A DNA stretch of 64,000 bases from Cercospora beticola (taxonomy: Eukaryota; Ascomycota; Dothideomycetes; Mycosphaerellales; Mycosphaerellaceae), in the NCBI RefSeq assembly GCF_033473495.1, contig NC_088942.1, positions 124,001 to 188,000 on the forward strand, read 5' to 3'. Positions 11,242 to 22,263 of the stretch are shown here, one piece after another (the stretch's first letter is position 1; the number at the start of each line of letters is the position of its first letter). The position numbers and the translations under genes are program-made. The notes beneath the pieces are model-generated. The model was not told the origin of the DNA. It saw only the letters and a list, made by a program, of their open reading frames with translations, and made no database searches.

Positions 11242-12277
11242 TTGCTTTTGTTGCAGTCTGACAGGAGGAGTGAGAAAGTCAGCTAGAGGAACGAGTTGGG
11301 AAGATCGGAAGGGGGAGTTAAGGGCAACGGCGCATATATTGCACTTTTGGCTTACCAGATTCATATCAATGCGCGAAGATTCAATCCCCTACGCATCGCT
11401 CGAGACATTTGCCACAAGTTGTACCAAACAGTCTAGCTTCGCGAACTTGCTCCTCATTACCGGCGTCGTGGCGGTGGAGACTACCACTCTCGACGAATGA
11501 CATCACCCACGACTTATACCGTACAATCATCTCGTTTTCTTCGATCCCGGCAGTCTTATCGACCTTTGGTACCAGCTCTGCTTCTTCATTGGTGGGCAGG
11601 GTTTGCAAGCCACACGACAAGCATGCCGAAACAGTTGGCGTGGCCGCGGCAATCTGAAGCCGTCGAGTGCTTCGCAAGGAAGACGTAGAGCTCTACTGGC
11701 TGCCTCTGTCATCAGGCTACGCCAGAGTCATAAATGACAGAAGACACGTGTGATGTGAGCGAGACTTTGCGTGATTGCTTTCTTAGACAACAATCTTGTT
11801 GGTCGCTTTGAGCTCGAAGTTTCGCTCCATGGCGTGCTGCTTATCAATTTCATGATATAACTAAGCGATTGCATTGTGTTGTCAGTAGAGATAGGGCCAG
11901 TGGCAGGTGTGTGTTGTGAAACCAGAGTCGTCCTTCGAGTTGAGTGCAATGAGCGTCAGAAGTATATGACCACGGAGGAGATGTTTTTCGCGGGCCTTGG
12001 CTATGCTCGTGCTCTGTCGTGACGGCATGCTGCAATCTCAATATATCTCATAGGCTCGAAACAAACAAAATGGTGGAGTACGGAGGTAGATGGCTACGAC
12101 AGAAGTGGACCTTCTGATTCCACGCCAAGATTTTGGACCCCTTGACCTTACCCCAATCTCAGCCCTACAACGAGCAAGGATGTACGCGAATAGGAGCGGC
12201 TTCTGACCGCAGCTCACGCGATGCAACCAACACCCAGTTACAACCACGGTCCCCAGCAATAATAGCGCTTCGCGGAA
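11242..12277. other. Intergenic
   Basis: No supportable gene. The right end is the promoter of the transporter gene starting at 12278. Confidence 0.5.
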
Positions 12278-13963
12278 ATGGACGGATCTCGCCCGAGGAG
12301 TGGCAGCCTCCTCTCTCAGCCATCAACGAAATACAACGCATCCAGCAGTCGACCTCCCATACACACTCCACCAGCCTCCGCGATCGACCTCGAGGGTGGA
12401 GGAGCAGCGACAGCGGGTGGAGACTATAAGAGAGGCTCCGAGTCCGATCAGTCCATCGACATGGAACTGTCCTCCATGCACTCCTCCGACGATGAAACAT
12501 ATCCACCCGCCCACGACGGCGACTACGACTCCGATGATGAAGAGACGGGCTTGACACAGACTGAGCGCAAGAAGCGGCGTAGGCGGAGACGGCGGAGGCT
12601 ATCTCAATCACATCATGCACATCTCACAGCGGAAGAGAAAGGAATAGCAAAGACTGCCCTCATCCGGCGTCTCCTCATAAATGGCCTTCTCATCCTGCTA
12701 TGGTATTCCTTCAGCATATCCATATCCGTCTACAACAAATGGATGTTCTCGGCAGAGAATCTGGACTTCCACTTCCCCTTATTCACCACCTCCATCCACA
12801 TGCTGGTACAATTCTCACTCGCGAGCCTGGTCATAATATTCTTACCACGATTCCGGCCGGGAAGAGACAAGAATGGTAACATCATACCCGCAAATCCTGA
12901 AGGCGATTCAGGACAAAACCACGAAGCGCATCGCTACGAACAGGTCGGATCGGAAAGCAGGCCCCGCCAACAGCCACCAAAACCACCTCTCATGACCAAA
13001 TCCTTCTACCTCACCCGCATAACCCCCTGCGGCAGCGCCACAGCCCTGGACATCGGACTAGGAAACTTCTCCCTCCGCTTCATAAGCCTCACATTCTTCA
13101 CAATGTGCAAATCCTCCGTGTTGGCCTTCGTCCTCCTCTTCGCCTTCATTTTCCGCCTCGAGCAACCCACCATAAAACTCTGCCTCATCATCCTCCTCAT
13201 GACAGTCGGTGTAATCCTCATGGTGTCCGGAGAAGCAGCTTTCAACGCCTTGGGTTTCATTCTTGTAATGACAGCATCACTCTGTTCTGGATTCCGGTGG
13301 TCTCTAACACAGATCTTACTCTTGAGGAATCGAGCAACGAGTAATCCCTTCAGTTCGATTTTCTTCTTGACGCCTGTCATGTTTTTTGTACTATTCATTC
13401 TGGCTGTTCCAATTGAAGGACCTCGAGCCGTTCTGGTGGGGCTGCACGATTTGACGGAAGCCAAAGGAACTTTTGTTGGCATCCTACTTCTACTCTTCCC
13501 AGGATGTCTGGCATTCATGATGGTCGCGGCCGAATTTGCGCTTTTGCAGAGGACATCAGTGGTCACACTCTCCGTTTGCGGGATCTTCAAGGAAGTGTTG
13601 ACGATCAGTGCGGCGAGCGCGACGTTTGGTGATGAGCTGTCGCCAATTAATGTTTCCGGGCTCATTGTCACCATCGCGAGTATTGCTGCGTACAACTGGT
13701 TGAAATATTCAGGAATGAGCAGGGAAGCCAAAGATGAGGCACATGCAATTGTGTCAGCCGCAGAAGCGGATGTACAGACCGGGAAGAGGAGCAGCATAGA
13801 GCAGGCGGATGAGTTCGCAATTGGAAGAGACAGCATGGGCTCGGAAGCTGGAGGTTTGATGCGAGATTCATTGCATTTGGCTACAGATCACGACCGAAGT
13901 CGAGGGCCTCAGAGGAATGATAATCTGAGGAGTCCGACGAAACGGCCAGAGGATTTAGAGTAG
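12278..13963 (+). CDS. TPT/DMT-family sugar-phosphate or nucleotide-sugar transporter (SLC35C2/Ymd8-like)
   Basis: An intronless frame of 561 residues. Residues 1-110 are hydrophilic: an acidic stretch (SDDEET), then a very basic block of about ten Arg/Lys (KKRRRRRRRR). A membrane domain follows with about ten helices, from LLINGLLILLWYSFSISISVYNKW (the family opening motif with the NKW triplet) to about residue 480, and a hydrophilic C-tail. The motif and topology are those of the triose-phosphate-transporter group (PF03151) that includes yeast Ymd8 and SLC35C2, Golgi/ER antiporters. The substrate cannot be read from sequence. A linker of about 45 residues is inserted between helices 2 and 3. 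The start is the first ATG in frame. Confidence 0.85.
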   Translation: MDGSRPRSGSLLSQPSTKYNASSSRPPIHTPPASAIDLEGGGAATAGGDYKRGSESDQSIDMELSSMHSSDDETYPPAHDGDYDSDDEETGLTQTERKKRRRRRRRRLSQSHHAHLTAEEKGIAKTALIRRLLINGLLILLWYSFSISISVYNKWMFSAENLDFHFPLFTTSIHMLVQFSLASLVIIFLPRFRPGRDKNGNIIPANPEGDSGQNHEAHRYEQVGSESRPRQQPPKPPLMTKSFYLTRITPCGSATALDIGLGNFSLRFISLTFFTMCKSSVLAFVLLFAFIFRLEQPTIKLCLIILLMTVGVILMVSGEAAFNALGFILVMTASLCSGFRWSLTQILLLRNRATSNPFSSIFFLTPVMFFVLFILAVPIEGPRAVLVGLHDLTEAKGTFVGILLLLFPGCLAFMMVAAEFALLQRTSVVTLSVCGIFKEVLTISAASATFGDELSPINVSGLIVTIASIAAYNWLKYSGMSREAKDEAHAIVSAAEADVQTGKRSSIEQADEFAIGRDSMGSEAGGLMRDSLHLATDHDRSRGPQRNDNLRSPTKRPEDLE

Positions 13964-14719
13964 GAATGTACTAGTATATGCATATGACGACGAGCCGTAT
14001 TCAAACGGCCATGATTGACACAAGACACATTGTCTATTCCGTTGCGGTGTCACACGTATTGCTACGGGACTTGCAGCGTATTGGCGTAGCATGGCGCCGC
14101 AGGATAACGGCCGCGTATCATAGTAGCTCACCTTGGGGCCCTACAAGCTGCTGGATGTTGGTGTTAGTGGACAATAGACATACAGGAAGAATTGAAATAA
14201 CCCTGCTGGTTAGTGCCGTTTCGTCGCAGTCGCAGTCGAGCATGAGATGGCTAGCTCAGGTCGATCGGAAGCGTGTTGCTGGCGAGGGACGGTGGGGGCC
14301 GACGAACGATGGGGATGGACGTGGACGTGGGCGATGGAGGGTTGCTGTCTCTGGTTACGGTCGCTCGAATAGGCAAAGACGACGAAGGACGGGGTCGCAT
14401 CGAGGGAGACGACGGCGGGGTGGAAAGTCAATACGTTCGATCCGCTTCGTGGAAGACTTCGGCCGTTGCTAGCTCGATCCTGTGAGAATGACGTTGTATC
14501 TTTGCGGCAGTCTCAAAACCCGTAGTCATGCTGATGTTACACTTTACCAAACGCCAACTCAACTCTTTCTTTCGTTCCCGCTTTATTGGTGTGTTCGCTT
14601 CGAAGGAGGTGCGTCGATAGTTCTCAGTCTCGAAGTGCTGCTTGCGATCGTGGTCCGTTTGATGATCATACATCGCGCATTTTTACGTCGAGAGCTGGTG
14701 AACTGCGTCAGTCAAACCT
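13964..14719. other. Intergenic between convergent genes
   Basis: Shared 3' flank of the transporter and the SR-protein gene. A purine-rich stretch lies around 14270-14440. No coding signal I can support. Confidence 0.5.
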
Positions 14720-15784
14720 CTACTCGGCAGTGTCCAAGTCATCGTGAGCAGCTGGTGGTGCTTCCTCCTCTCGTGCCTCTTCTGCGAGGCTATCAGTACG
14801 CTGTGTCACATTCTCAGGAGGTTTCTACTCACCCTTTGCGGTCTCGCCATTGGTTCCGTTGGCCTCGTACTCGCGCTCGCGCTCGTCTCGTGCTGGGCGA
14901 TCGGCGTCACGGTCTGCGTCGCGGTCGTCGTCTCGCGCGTCACGGTCCTTCATGTCCCTATCACGATCGCCCCGGTCCCGATCTCCCTCTGGGCTGCGAG
15001 TGCGGTCGCGACGGCGGTCGTCGCGGTCATCGCGGCGAGAACCACGCTCGTAGTCGCGTTCGCGTGCGCTGCCCTCGCGATCATCGTCGTAGCGACGGCT
15101 TCGTGGAGGAGAGCCGGAGCGGCGGCGTGGAGAGCGCTCGCGCCTGTCACGACCGCCCCGGTCGCTGCGTCCGGAGTCGCGATCACGACTGTCGCGAGGA
15201 CGATCGCTGCCGGTGTCGAACCGCCAGCTGGCCGATGGTGGTGTACGTGCCCACTGTATGCATCTGTCAGAGACATGCTTCGAGTGTGAGCCTCTGCACT
15301 TCCTTACCTCGATCTTCAGCAGGTCATCGCGGCCGATGCGCTTGTTGTGCATCTCGTAGTATGCATCATCAGCGTCTCTGCGGTTCTCATACTCAACGAA
15401 CGCGAAACTGTGTTGTGTCAGCTCAGCCAGCATTTCGTGGCCCACATATCTGTTATACTCACAGCCTGCTGGATGCGGTACGAGGTGCCGGAATGTCGCA
15501 ACGAACCAATCTACCGTATCTTCGACATTGTCAGTTCGGCTCCATATGTTCGTTTCGTGGGTTTCGGCGGAAGTGAACGTGGGAGTGGAGGAAATGGCGG
15601 CGCTCAGGCGACATCGTGCTGCATGCGCTAAGCGCAGAATGATGCGGTGGGCAGGGGAGCTGTGTGTCGAGGAGGTTCTGGTTTCGGGGACGTACCGTTC
15701 GAACTCGTAGGCAAGGTCGCGAGCGCGGGTGCCATGGCCGAAGCCAGTCACGTAGAGGGTGGTGCCGCCGCCGCGAGAAGACAT
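14720..15784 (-). CDS. SR-type splicing factor with one RRM (Srp1-like)
   Basis: Five exons: 15784..15696, 15519..15463, 15407..15308, 15253..14833 and 14781..14720, for 242 residues. The RRM covers about residues 8-85: RNP2-like TLYVTGF near the start and RNP1-like LFAFVEYE, the latter assembled across an exon junction. It is followed by a conserved WARTPPSASWRFD segment and an RS/RD-rich tail (RSRRYDDD, RRDRTRSPEGDRDRGDRD). This matches fungal Srp1/SR proteins that bind pre-mRNA and support splicing in the nucleus. The final small exon ends in an acidic, Ala/Glu-rich tail. The RS-domain DNA is highly repetitive, so several long antisense frames there are shadows. Four introns in a short gene leave room for alternative splicing. 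Confidence 0.85.
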
Positions 15785-16131
15785 GATGGAGGGGTTGTGG
15801 TGGGTTCGTCTGAGGGCGCGGTGAGGGCGATGGTGGTGCGATGAGGTGATCGAGACGTGGTCAAAGGTTGGCAGAAACGAAGAGAGGCAAAGAACTGGAC
15901 GGAAGCGGAAACATCCGAGCCGGAACCTTGAACTTGATTGGACGACGGACGACTTGACTCGCCATCGACCATGTCTTTCGTTGGAGAATTGCTATGGTAA
16001 ACGTACAACTACTTTTTGCTACATTCGACTATCCCCAGTCGCGTTATCATGTCGCACCTCTGAATGCTGATCATCCGGAACTCCGTCGCCATGCTGTAAA
16101 CATCAAAGTCGTAAGAAGAGGTTTCGTGAGA
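15785..16131. other. Intergenic
   Basis: Promoter side of the SR gene and 3' flank of the Sof1 gene. Nothing else is visible. Confidence 0.5.
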
Positions 16132-17539
16132 TTACTGCTCCACGGCCACAACGGCTTTTTCCCTTTCACTTCTCCTCTTCTTCTGACCAGCTCGCGTGTG
16201 CTTCCTCTCGTTCTCCTCGCGTCGCTTGATCGCCTGCAATTCTTCAGTCTTGATCTCGCCGGCCTTCTTGATCACCTTGGGTAAATGTCGGTGTCTAGCG
16301 ATTCTCTTGATCTCTGGCATATGCTTCCACCTCTCCTTTAGTGCCTGGTCATATTCGATCTTCTGCCTTTCCCTTGCAGACTTGATGCCATTTCGCTCGC
16401 TAGGATTCGAACGCCACAGGCGGACGTTACCGTCATCTGATCCAGAAAGGACGTATGCTGAGTCTCCGGTGAAGGTGCACGAGAAGACACGCTGCATGCG
16501 CTTGGTGTGATATGGTTCTCGGCTGCGGCCAGATTTGAGGGGTGTCCATAATCGAATAGATCGATCGTACGAGGCTGAGACGAGTTCCTGTCCAGTTGGC
16601 GACCAATCTACACACATGACTGCAGATACATGGTCCTTGAGTGTGTTGAGGGCCTTGGTAGGATTCCGCATATCGAAGATATTGATGTCATGGTCCTCCT
16701 TCCCCACTGCGATATTGAATGGCTCGATCGGATTCCAAGCAATGCTGTTACCAGCCATACGAAGCTTCTGTCGGTGCAGTGCGGAGGATGTCCGGAGGTC
16801 GTAATATGTCAAGTAGCTGTCATTCGATACTGCTGCTAGAATCGAAGTCTCGGACTGATTGAATTTCAGATCAGTTATCGTGTCGATCGCACCTGTGAAA
16901 GTGTGGCTCTGGAGTGGTGTATCTGAAGGATGATCAACATCGAAGACCTGCACCGTGGCAGATGCCGCGACAGCAAAGTTGCGCTCATGCCGGTGCATGG
17001 TCAACGAAGAGAACGCATTGGTCCCTGTCCACATCGCGAGTGGTTTGCTGCCGCTTGCAGTGTTATACGGATCCCAAAGCTTGACATATCGATCTGTCCC
17101 ACAACTCAATAACTTTTGATCTTGTGTCCAGCATATGCCCTTGACCAGGTTCTGGTGTGCTTGTGTCTGCCACACTTCTGCTTGCGTGGGAAGGTCCCAG
17201 ACTTTTACGACACCATCGCCACTGGCACTTGCGAGCCGCTCGAGTGCTTTCGGGTCCTTGGCTAGAGAGTATACTCCGTCCACATGACCTCTTCCCAGTT
17301 GAGCGACAAAAGGCGCAGCAAACATGCGCTCAAGTTTCGTGGCATTTAGAGCGCGTGTGTATTCTCGTGCCCGCTCGAATGGGTGCACTGCGGGATCGAG
17401 ATTTCGAGGTTGGCGAGCAACATCGCTGCCGGGAGTTTGGATGGAGCTCGTCGAGCGGGTGAGCGCTTTGATTTTCTAGATGAGTATCAGTATTCTATAC
17501 GTCTATACGTAGCAGAAGTGCAAGGGTGCGACTTACCAT
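16132..17539 (-). CDS. sof1: Sof1/DCAF13, WD40 protein of the small-subunit processome
   Basis: Exon 1 contributes only the start codon (17539..17537), followed directly by a GTAAGT donor. Exon 2 (17475..16132) carries the rest, 448 residues in all. The peptide opens MKIKALTRS, typical of Sof1. About seven WD repeats follow (VKVWDLPTQ, VKLWDPY, IRLWTPL, VRLWRSNPSERNG) and a basic C-terminal Sof1 domain with KSARERQKIEYDQALKERWK and IARHRHLPKVI, ending in Lys/Arg-rich sequence. Sof1 works with U3 snoRNA in the nucleolus in 18S rRNA maturation. The length matches the family (about 445). A further ATG 11 nt upstream is discussed in the findings. Confidence 0.93.
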
Positions 17540-18082
17540 CGTGCAGCCATGTTCGTCGCAAGAAAGTCGCGAACGAAGAGACGATAGAATCTCAGAAATC
17601 GGAGAGGCTCCGTCACGGGCCGAAGAACTTTGAGATTCTCGGCTATGCCCGCTCCTGCGCCGTGACGAGAGCTTCTCACCTCTCCTGTCTTTGGCCGCGA
17701 CAACACAGTGTTAATGTGCCGCCGCAGAGGCATCGATTCCAGCTTCTGAGGTTAGCGACAAGGCAGTCTACCGACACCATCGTGCGCCGACGCGATGACA
17801 GCACCATACATGTGTTTCCAACACACCGACGACCACGCAGCTTCCCGGCAGCTGTGGATGCTTTGATTCTCGCCTCCAAGTATCCGGAAGAAATTCATAG
17901 TGCGACAGTCAAGGCGAGAAGAAGATACGTCGATGCGCTACCGAACGGAAATCTGGTAGAACATACGGAATTGAAGAGTTCTGCCTCGAGCGTTAAACGA
18001 GATGAACCCTCACACTACATTTCCGATCTCAAAGTGCTATGCAAAGCAGTCTAAACTACCGAACTAACCCTAGAGTTCTGAT
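17540..18082. other. Intergenic
   Basis: Promoter side of Sof1 and 3' flank of the hydrolase locus. Open frames here look like chance frames. Confidence 0.5.
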
Positions 18083-19006
18083 TCAAAGCTGGCCAAAGAA
18101 CGAAACGAGCTTTTCGACAGCCTGGTTCACATATTCCGACTTGTCGTAGAGCGCGATATGCGATTCGCCTTCCACGACGAATGGCTCCTTTGGACCTTCG
18201 GACAAAGCATAGGCTTGATCGCTATAGAACTTGGTATCCGCCTCGCTACCAGCAATCAAGAGCAAAGTCTGAGTCAGAAGTGTTGGAAGCAGCGCGAAGA
18301 CAGAGTATGTCATCATTTTGTCCATACTAGCCATCAAGAATCGCCCCTTGGAATTGGGATGATGACCACGCGACGTCCGGTAATAGTCGTAGCCCTCTCG
18401 AAGCATGGCTGGGGTCCTTTAATCGATCTCTTCCAGCTTTTCTGGAACGAAAGGGATGTAGACTGGGGCCGCGCCGTTGGCTTGAGCTGTTCTCTGCGCT
18501 GAAACTGCCTCGAGCGACTCGATCTGCTCGGCCGGAGGGATGGGATGTCCAAAGAAACTTCTTGCGGCTTCTCCCATGGGCGTCGCGCTAATTCCGGCCA
18601 CAGCCTTGAAGCGTCGTTCGATCTGAGCGGCAGCCAGAGCGAACCCGCCACCTGCGCATACACCATAGACGCCCATGCGTTCAGCGTCGACGAACGACTG
18701 AGTGGTCAAGAAGTCCGCTGCGCATCTGGCGTCTTCCACCCTCGTCGTTGGATCCTCCAGGAGACGCGGCTCCCCTCCACTTGCACCCTGATAAGAAGAG
18801 TCATAGACCACTACCACAAAGCCATGGGTGGCAAGCCGCTGCGCATAGAGGCTAATCGTCTGCTCTTTGACACCACCTGCTGGATGAACGCCGACAAGCG
18901 CAGGGTATTTCCGGCCTTCTTCGAACTTCGCTGGTAGATGAAGATGCGCGGCAATGCGTACACCTCGATTGTGGAAAGCGACATCTTGGATCTTGCTGGC
19001 TGCCAT
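18083..19006 (-). pseudogene. Alpha/beta hydrolase (dienelactone-hydrolase-like) interrupted by an in-frame stop
   Basis: One frame spans the locus and is interrupted only by a TAA at 18421..18419. Upstream part (195 residues): start MAASKIQDV, GVHPAGG oxyanion region, nucleophile elbow GVCAGGG with Cys as candidate nucleophile. Downstream part, same frame without shift: RTPAMLREGYDYYRT, then LLLIAGSEADT with the catalytic Asp region and GESHIALYDK with the catalytic His, ending FFGQL. The two parts align end to end with the family as I remember it, with the stop at one residue position. No GT...AG intron with acceptable donor and phase covers it: the two GT candidates lack consensus and give the wrong phase. 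A truncated product would lack Asp and His. It is either a recent pseudogene, a readthrough gene or a sequencing error. Confidence 0.75.
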
Positions 19007-19854
19007 GGTTTCGTGGAGAGTATCGGAGAAGTCGAGGTTTTGGAACTTGAAACTGACGAACTCGAGCGAGTGTGTCTCTGGTAGCTGAGTGAGCGGCTGT
19101 CACATTAAATGTACACTGTCGCTGGCCTCTTCGGACGTTACGACGCGTCCCTATCTCCGCCGTCTGGGTTCGCTCAGGTGGTTGAACGCTAATGGGATAT
19201 GCATAGCATTTAAGTGCCGCATTGAGGCTTGAACGCACAACAAGCTGTTTATCTAAGCTTTCTTCGCGATTGTTGTTTGCGGGTCATGACTGTGTTCATC
19301 ACAAACACGTTATGTCCAAGACCGAATCTTTGAGTAAATTGTCAAATCTTTGAGTAGGAAATGGAGGCTTGGAAGGCTCTTTCATCCATGTAGCATTGAT
19401 ACAGTACTGCCGGAGAAAACTTTGGCGTGATATCGGCCACGAACTTTAAATCCGACCGCCAGATCTCTTGAATTACTGTACTTCGCTTTCGATGCGAGTG
19501 TGGGCCTGGCTTTCGTGAGAGCACCACTGATATGATGGCCGTATCTCTACAGTGACTTCGTTTGTACTACAGTGAGGCAGGTTGTGGGCAGATAGAATTC
19601 AATAGAGCGTATCACAGTAGTACTCACGGCGTGGCTGAAGCTGGACAGATGGAGCCGCATCTGCCTGAGGCACCATGACGATCTCCAGCAGATCGCGGAC
19701 CTCGCGCGGCAACACCGACGCAGCTGTTTGTGCCTGAAGCTCCGTTACAACCACAGCACACGATCACTTGTCATCACATTTGCACTGTCCGCCCACCTTC
19801 GCCGACCGCAACCGGAATCTCCATCCTAATCGCAGCGGTACTGCGGAGTCAAAG
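19007..19854. other. Intergenic between divergent genes
   Basis: Upstream region of both the hydrolase locus and rpn6. A short direct repeat AATCTTTGAGTA occurs twice near 19323-19355. No gene is seen. Confidence 0.5.
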
Positions 19855-21190
19855 ATGGCGATAGACGATACTGAGAATGCGAAGCGGATAATCGCAGCCC
19901 GGAAGCTGTCTGCAACCAACCCACGGCAGGCAGAGATCGTCTACAAGGACATTCTATCAAGACCGCCGGGACAGAACGACAAGGCATTGCGCGATTTCGA
20001 AAATGCTCTCACTGCGCTCGGCGAGCTGCTTCGAGATCAACAGCGCACACAGGACCTCGTCAGCCTCATAGAACAGACGCGGAATGTCCTCACGAGCTTC
20101 GCAAGGGCGAAGACAGCAAAGCTGGGTACGTTGCGAACCATCGAGGGTGTCTTTTGGAAAGTGACTTACTGATAGCGCGATAGTACGACAATTGCTCGAC
20201 CTCCTCGCCGCCATCCCCAAGACCACCGACACGCAGATCGCCGTCACGAAATCATCGATCGATTGGGCCGTTTCTCAGAAGCAAGGCTTTTTGCGACAGA
20301 GTCTGGAGGTACGGCTGGTGAACCTGTACATGCAGACACAGGCATACTACGATGCGCTCACTCTCATCAACAACTTGCTCAAGGAGCTCAAGCGGTTGGA
20401 TGACAAGTTGGTGCTGGTCGAGGTGCAGTTGTTGGAGAGCAGAGTCTACCACGCCTTGGGAAACATTCCTAAGGGAAGAGCTGCACTGACAAGTGCGAGG
20501 ACAAGCGCGGCATCAGTGTACACACCACCACTTCTGCAAGCTGGGCTGGACATGCAGTCTGGACAGCTACACGCTGAAGACGGTGACTTCAACACGGCAT
20601 TCTCATATTTCATCGAAGCCATGGAGGGCTATCACGGACTGGACGATGCTACCAAGGCAACTGCTGCTCTGCAGTACATGCTTCTCTGCAAGATCATGCT
20701 GAACCTCAAGGACGATGTCGATGCGCTCATGACCTCGAAGCATGCCATTAAGTACGCAGGAAAGAACTTGGACGCCATGAAGGCCGTCGCTCGTGCACAC
20801 AACAATCGGAGTCTGGAAGAGTACGAGCAGGCTCTGCACTCATATCGCTACGAGCTCGGAAGCGATCGCTTCATCGCATCACATTTGCGTCGCCTCTACG
20901 ACAGCATGTTGGAGCAGAACTTGATCAAGGTCATTGAGCCATTCTCGCGCGTCGAGATCACCCACGTTGCGAAGATGGTCGGGTTGGATGTTGGTCAGGT
21001 CGAGCGCAAGCTGGCGCAGATGATTCTGGATCGAGTCATCATCGGCATCGTTGACCAGGGGCAAGGTGTGCTCGAGATTTTCGAAGAAGCGGAGCGGGAC
21101 AAGGGCTACGACGCCGCGCTCGACACGATTGGGAAGCTGGGCAACGTGGTCGATGTGCTGTACGCGAACCAGGCGAGCCTGCTTGAGTAG
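19855..21190 (+). CDS. rpn6: 26S proteasome lid subunit Rpn6 (PSMD11)
   Basis: Two exons, 19855..20125 and 20184..21190, with a 58-nt intron (GTACGT...GATAG) give 425 residues, the normal length. Start MAIDDTENAKRII is the first ATG compatible with the family; a longer in-frame extension upstream is ignored. The N-terminal half is a helical TPR-like solenoid with the family blocks LRQSLEVRLVNLYMQT, LKELKRLDDK and VYHALGNIPKGRAALTSART. The C-terminal third is the PCI domain, including SHLRRLYDSMLEQNLIKVIEPFSRVEI and VGLDVGQVERKLAQMILD. Rpn6 clamps the proteasome lid to the base and core. Housekeeping and well conserved; nothing odd. Confidence 0.95.
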
Positions 21191-21605
21191 GTCGAGTACT
21201 TTTCATGAAACATGAGAAACGCGTGCTGCCACTGTACCATAGTCGCTAGCATAGACTGGCAGCAAGCATGAAAATGAAGCATTCACGAACTCAACAAAGT
21301 CATGATTCCCAGCAGTGACTTATGACCACTTCGCTGACGTTTGCCTCTTTGAGCATCGGAGATACGACCCCGACCCTGATCTTGGCAAGGCAGTGGCCAA
21401 TGACGCGCCTTCCTCATGCGTCCCGACTTGCGGGAACTCGGCCGAGGCGAGAACCACAAAGCTCTGAGAAGTATGATGCAGCCCATGCTTCATTATCGCC
21501 TGCACACCTACAATCCACCACCACCACACTCTCCATCACCGGAACCGACCAATTCACCTCACAAGAACCTCAGATCACTGCGCCTACCCGCGAGAAGCCA
21601 CCACA
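21191..21605. other. Intergenic
   Basis: Promoter and leader of the Isu1 gene. The stretch just before the ATG is C/A-rich, as is common in fungal 5' leaders. Confidence 0.5.
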
Positions 21606-22263
21606 ATGTTTAAGCGTGTCCTCGCCACAGCGCCGGTCACGGCCACCTCCGCTCTCCGCACAGCAGCGAACTCAACAACACGAACCGCCTTCGCCGCACG
21701 GACAGCAGCGCCTGTAGTCCAACAACCCGCGCGCCGCTCGTACCATGAGAAGGTCCTCGACCACTACAACAACCCGCGCAATGTCGGCAGCATGAAGAAG
21801 ACCGACGCAGATGTCGGCACTGGACTCGTCGGTGCACCCGCATGCGGAGACGTCATGAAGCTGCAGATCAAGGTCGGCAAAGACAAAGACGGCAAGGACA
21901 TGATCGAAGATGTCAAGTTCAAGACATTCGGCTGCGGGTCTGCGATTGCCAGTTCGAGTTATTTGACTGAGTTGGTGAGAGGAATGACGCTGGAGCAAGC
22001 CGGCCGGATCAAGAACACGGAGATCGCGAAGGAACTTTGCCTGCCGCCTGTGAAGTGTGAGTATCTGTTCAAGGACAATAGGATGAAATATCTGCTAATT
22101 CATGTCAGTGCACTGCTCCATGCTTGCAGAGGACGCCATCAAATCCGCCATCAGCAACTACTACACCAAGAATCCCAAGCAAAAGGCCACAGATCTTGGA
22201 GGTACTGGCGCCGCCATGCCTAAGATTGAAGTGGAGACTGTGACTGCCGGTGCGGCGGCGTAG
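21606..22263 (+). CDS. isu1: Mitochondrial iron-sulfur cluster scaffold Isu1 (IscU family)
   Basis: Exons 21606..22056 and 22109..22263 with a 52-nt intron, 201 residues. Residues 1-45 are Ala/Arg/Thr-rich with no acidic residue, a mitochondrial presequence ending near ARRSYHEKV. The IscU domain follows with YNNPRNVGSMKKTD, cluster ligand Cys80 (GAPACGD, with the adjoining Asp82), Cys110 (FGCGSAIASSS) and Cys153 (LHCSMLAEDAI), plus the LPPVK motif recognised by the Hsp70 chaperone. The intron splits the codon directly after LPPVK. Isu1 assembles 2Fe-2S clusters with Nfs1 and frataxin in the matrix. The C-terminal tail beyond the domain is short. Confidence 0.96.

Noticed and set aside
14825..15576. 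Long plus-strand frames rich in Arg or Val/Ala opposite the SR protein
   Set aside because: They are shadows of the RS/RD repeats on the minus strand.
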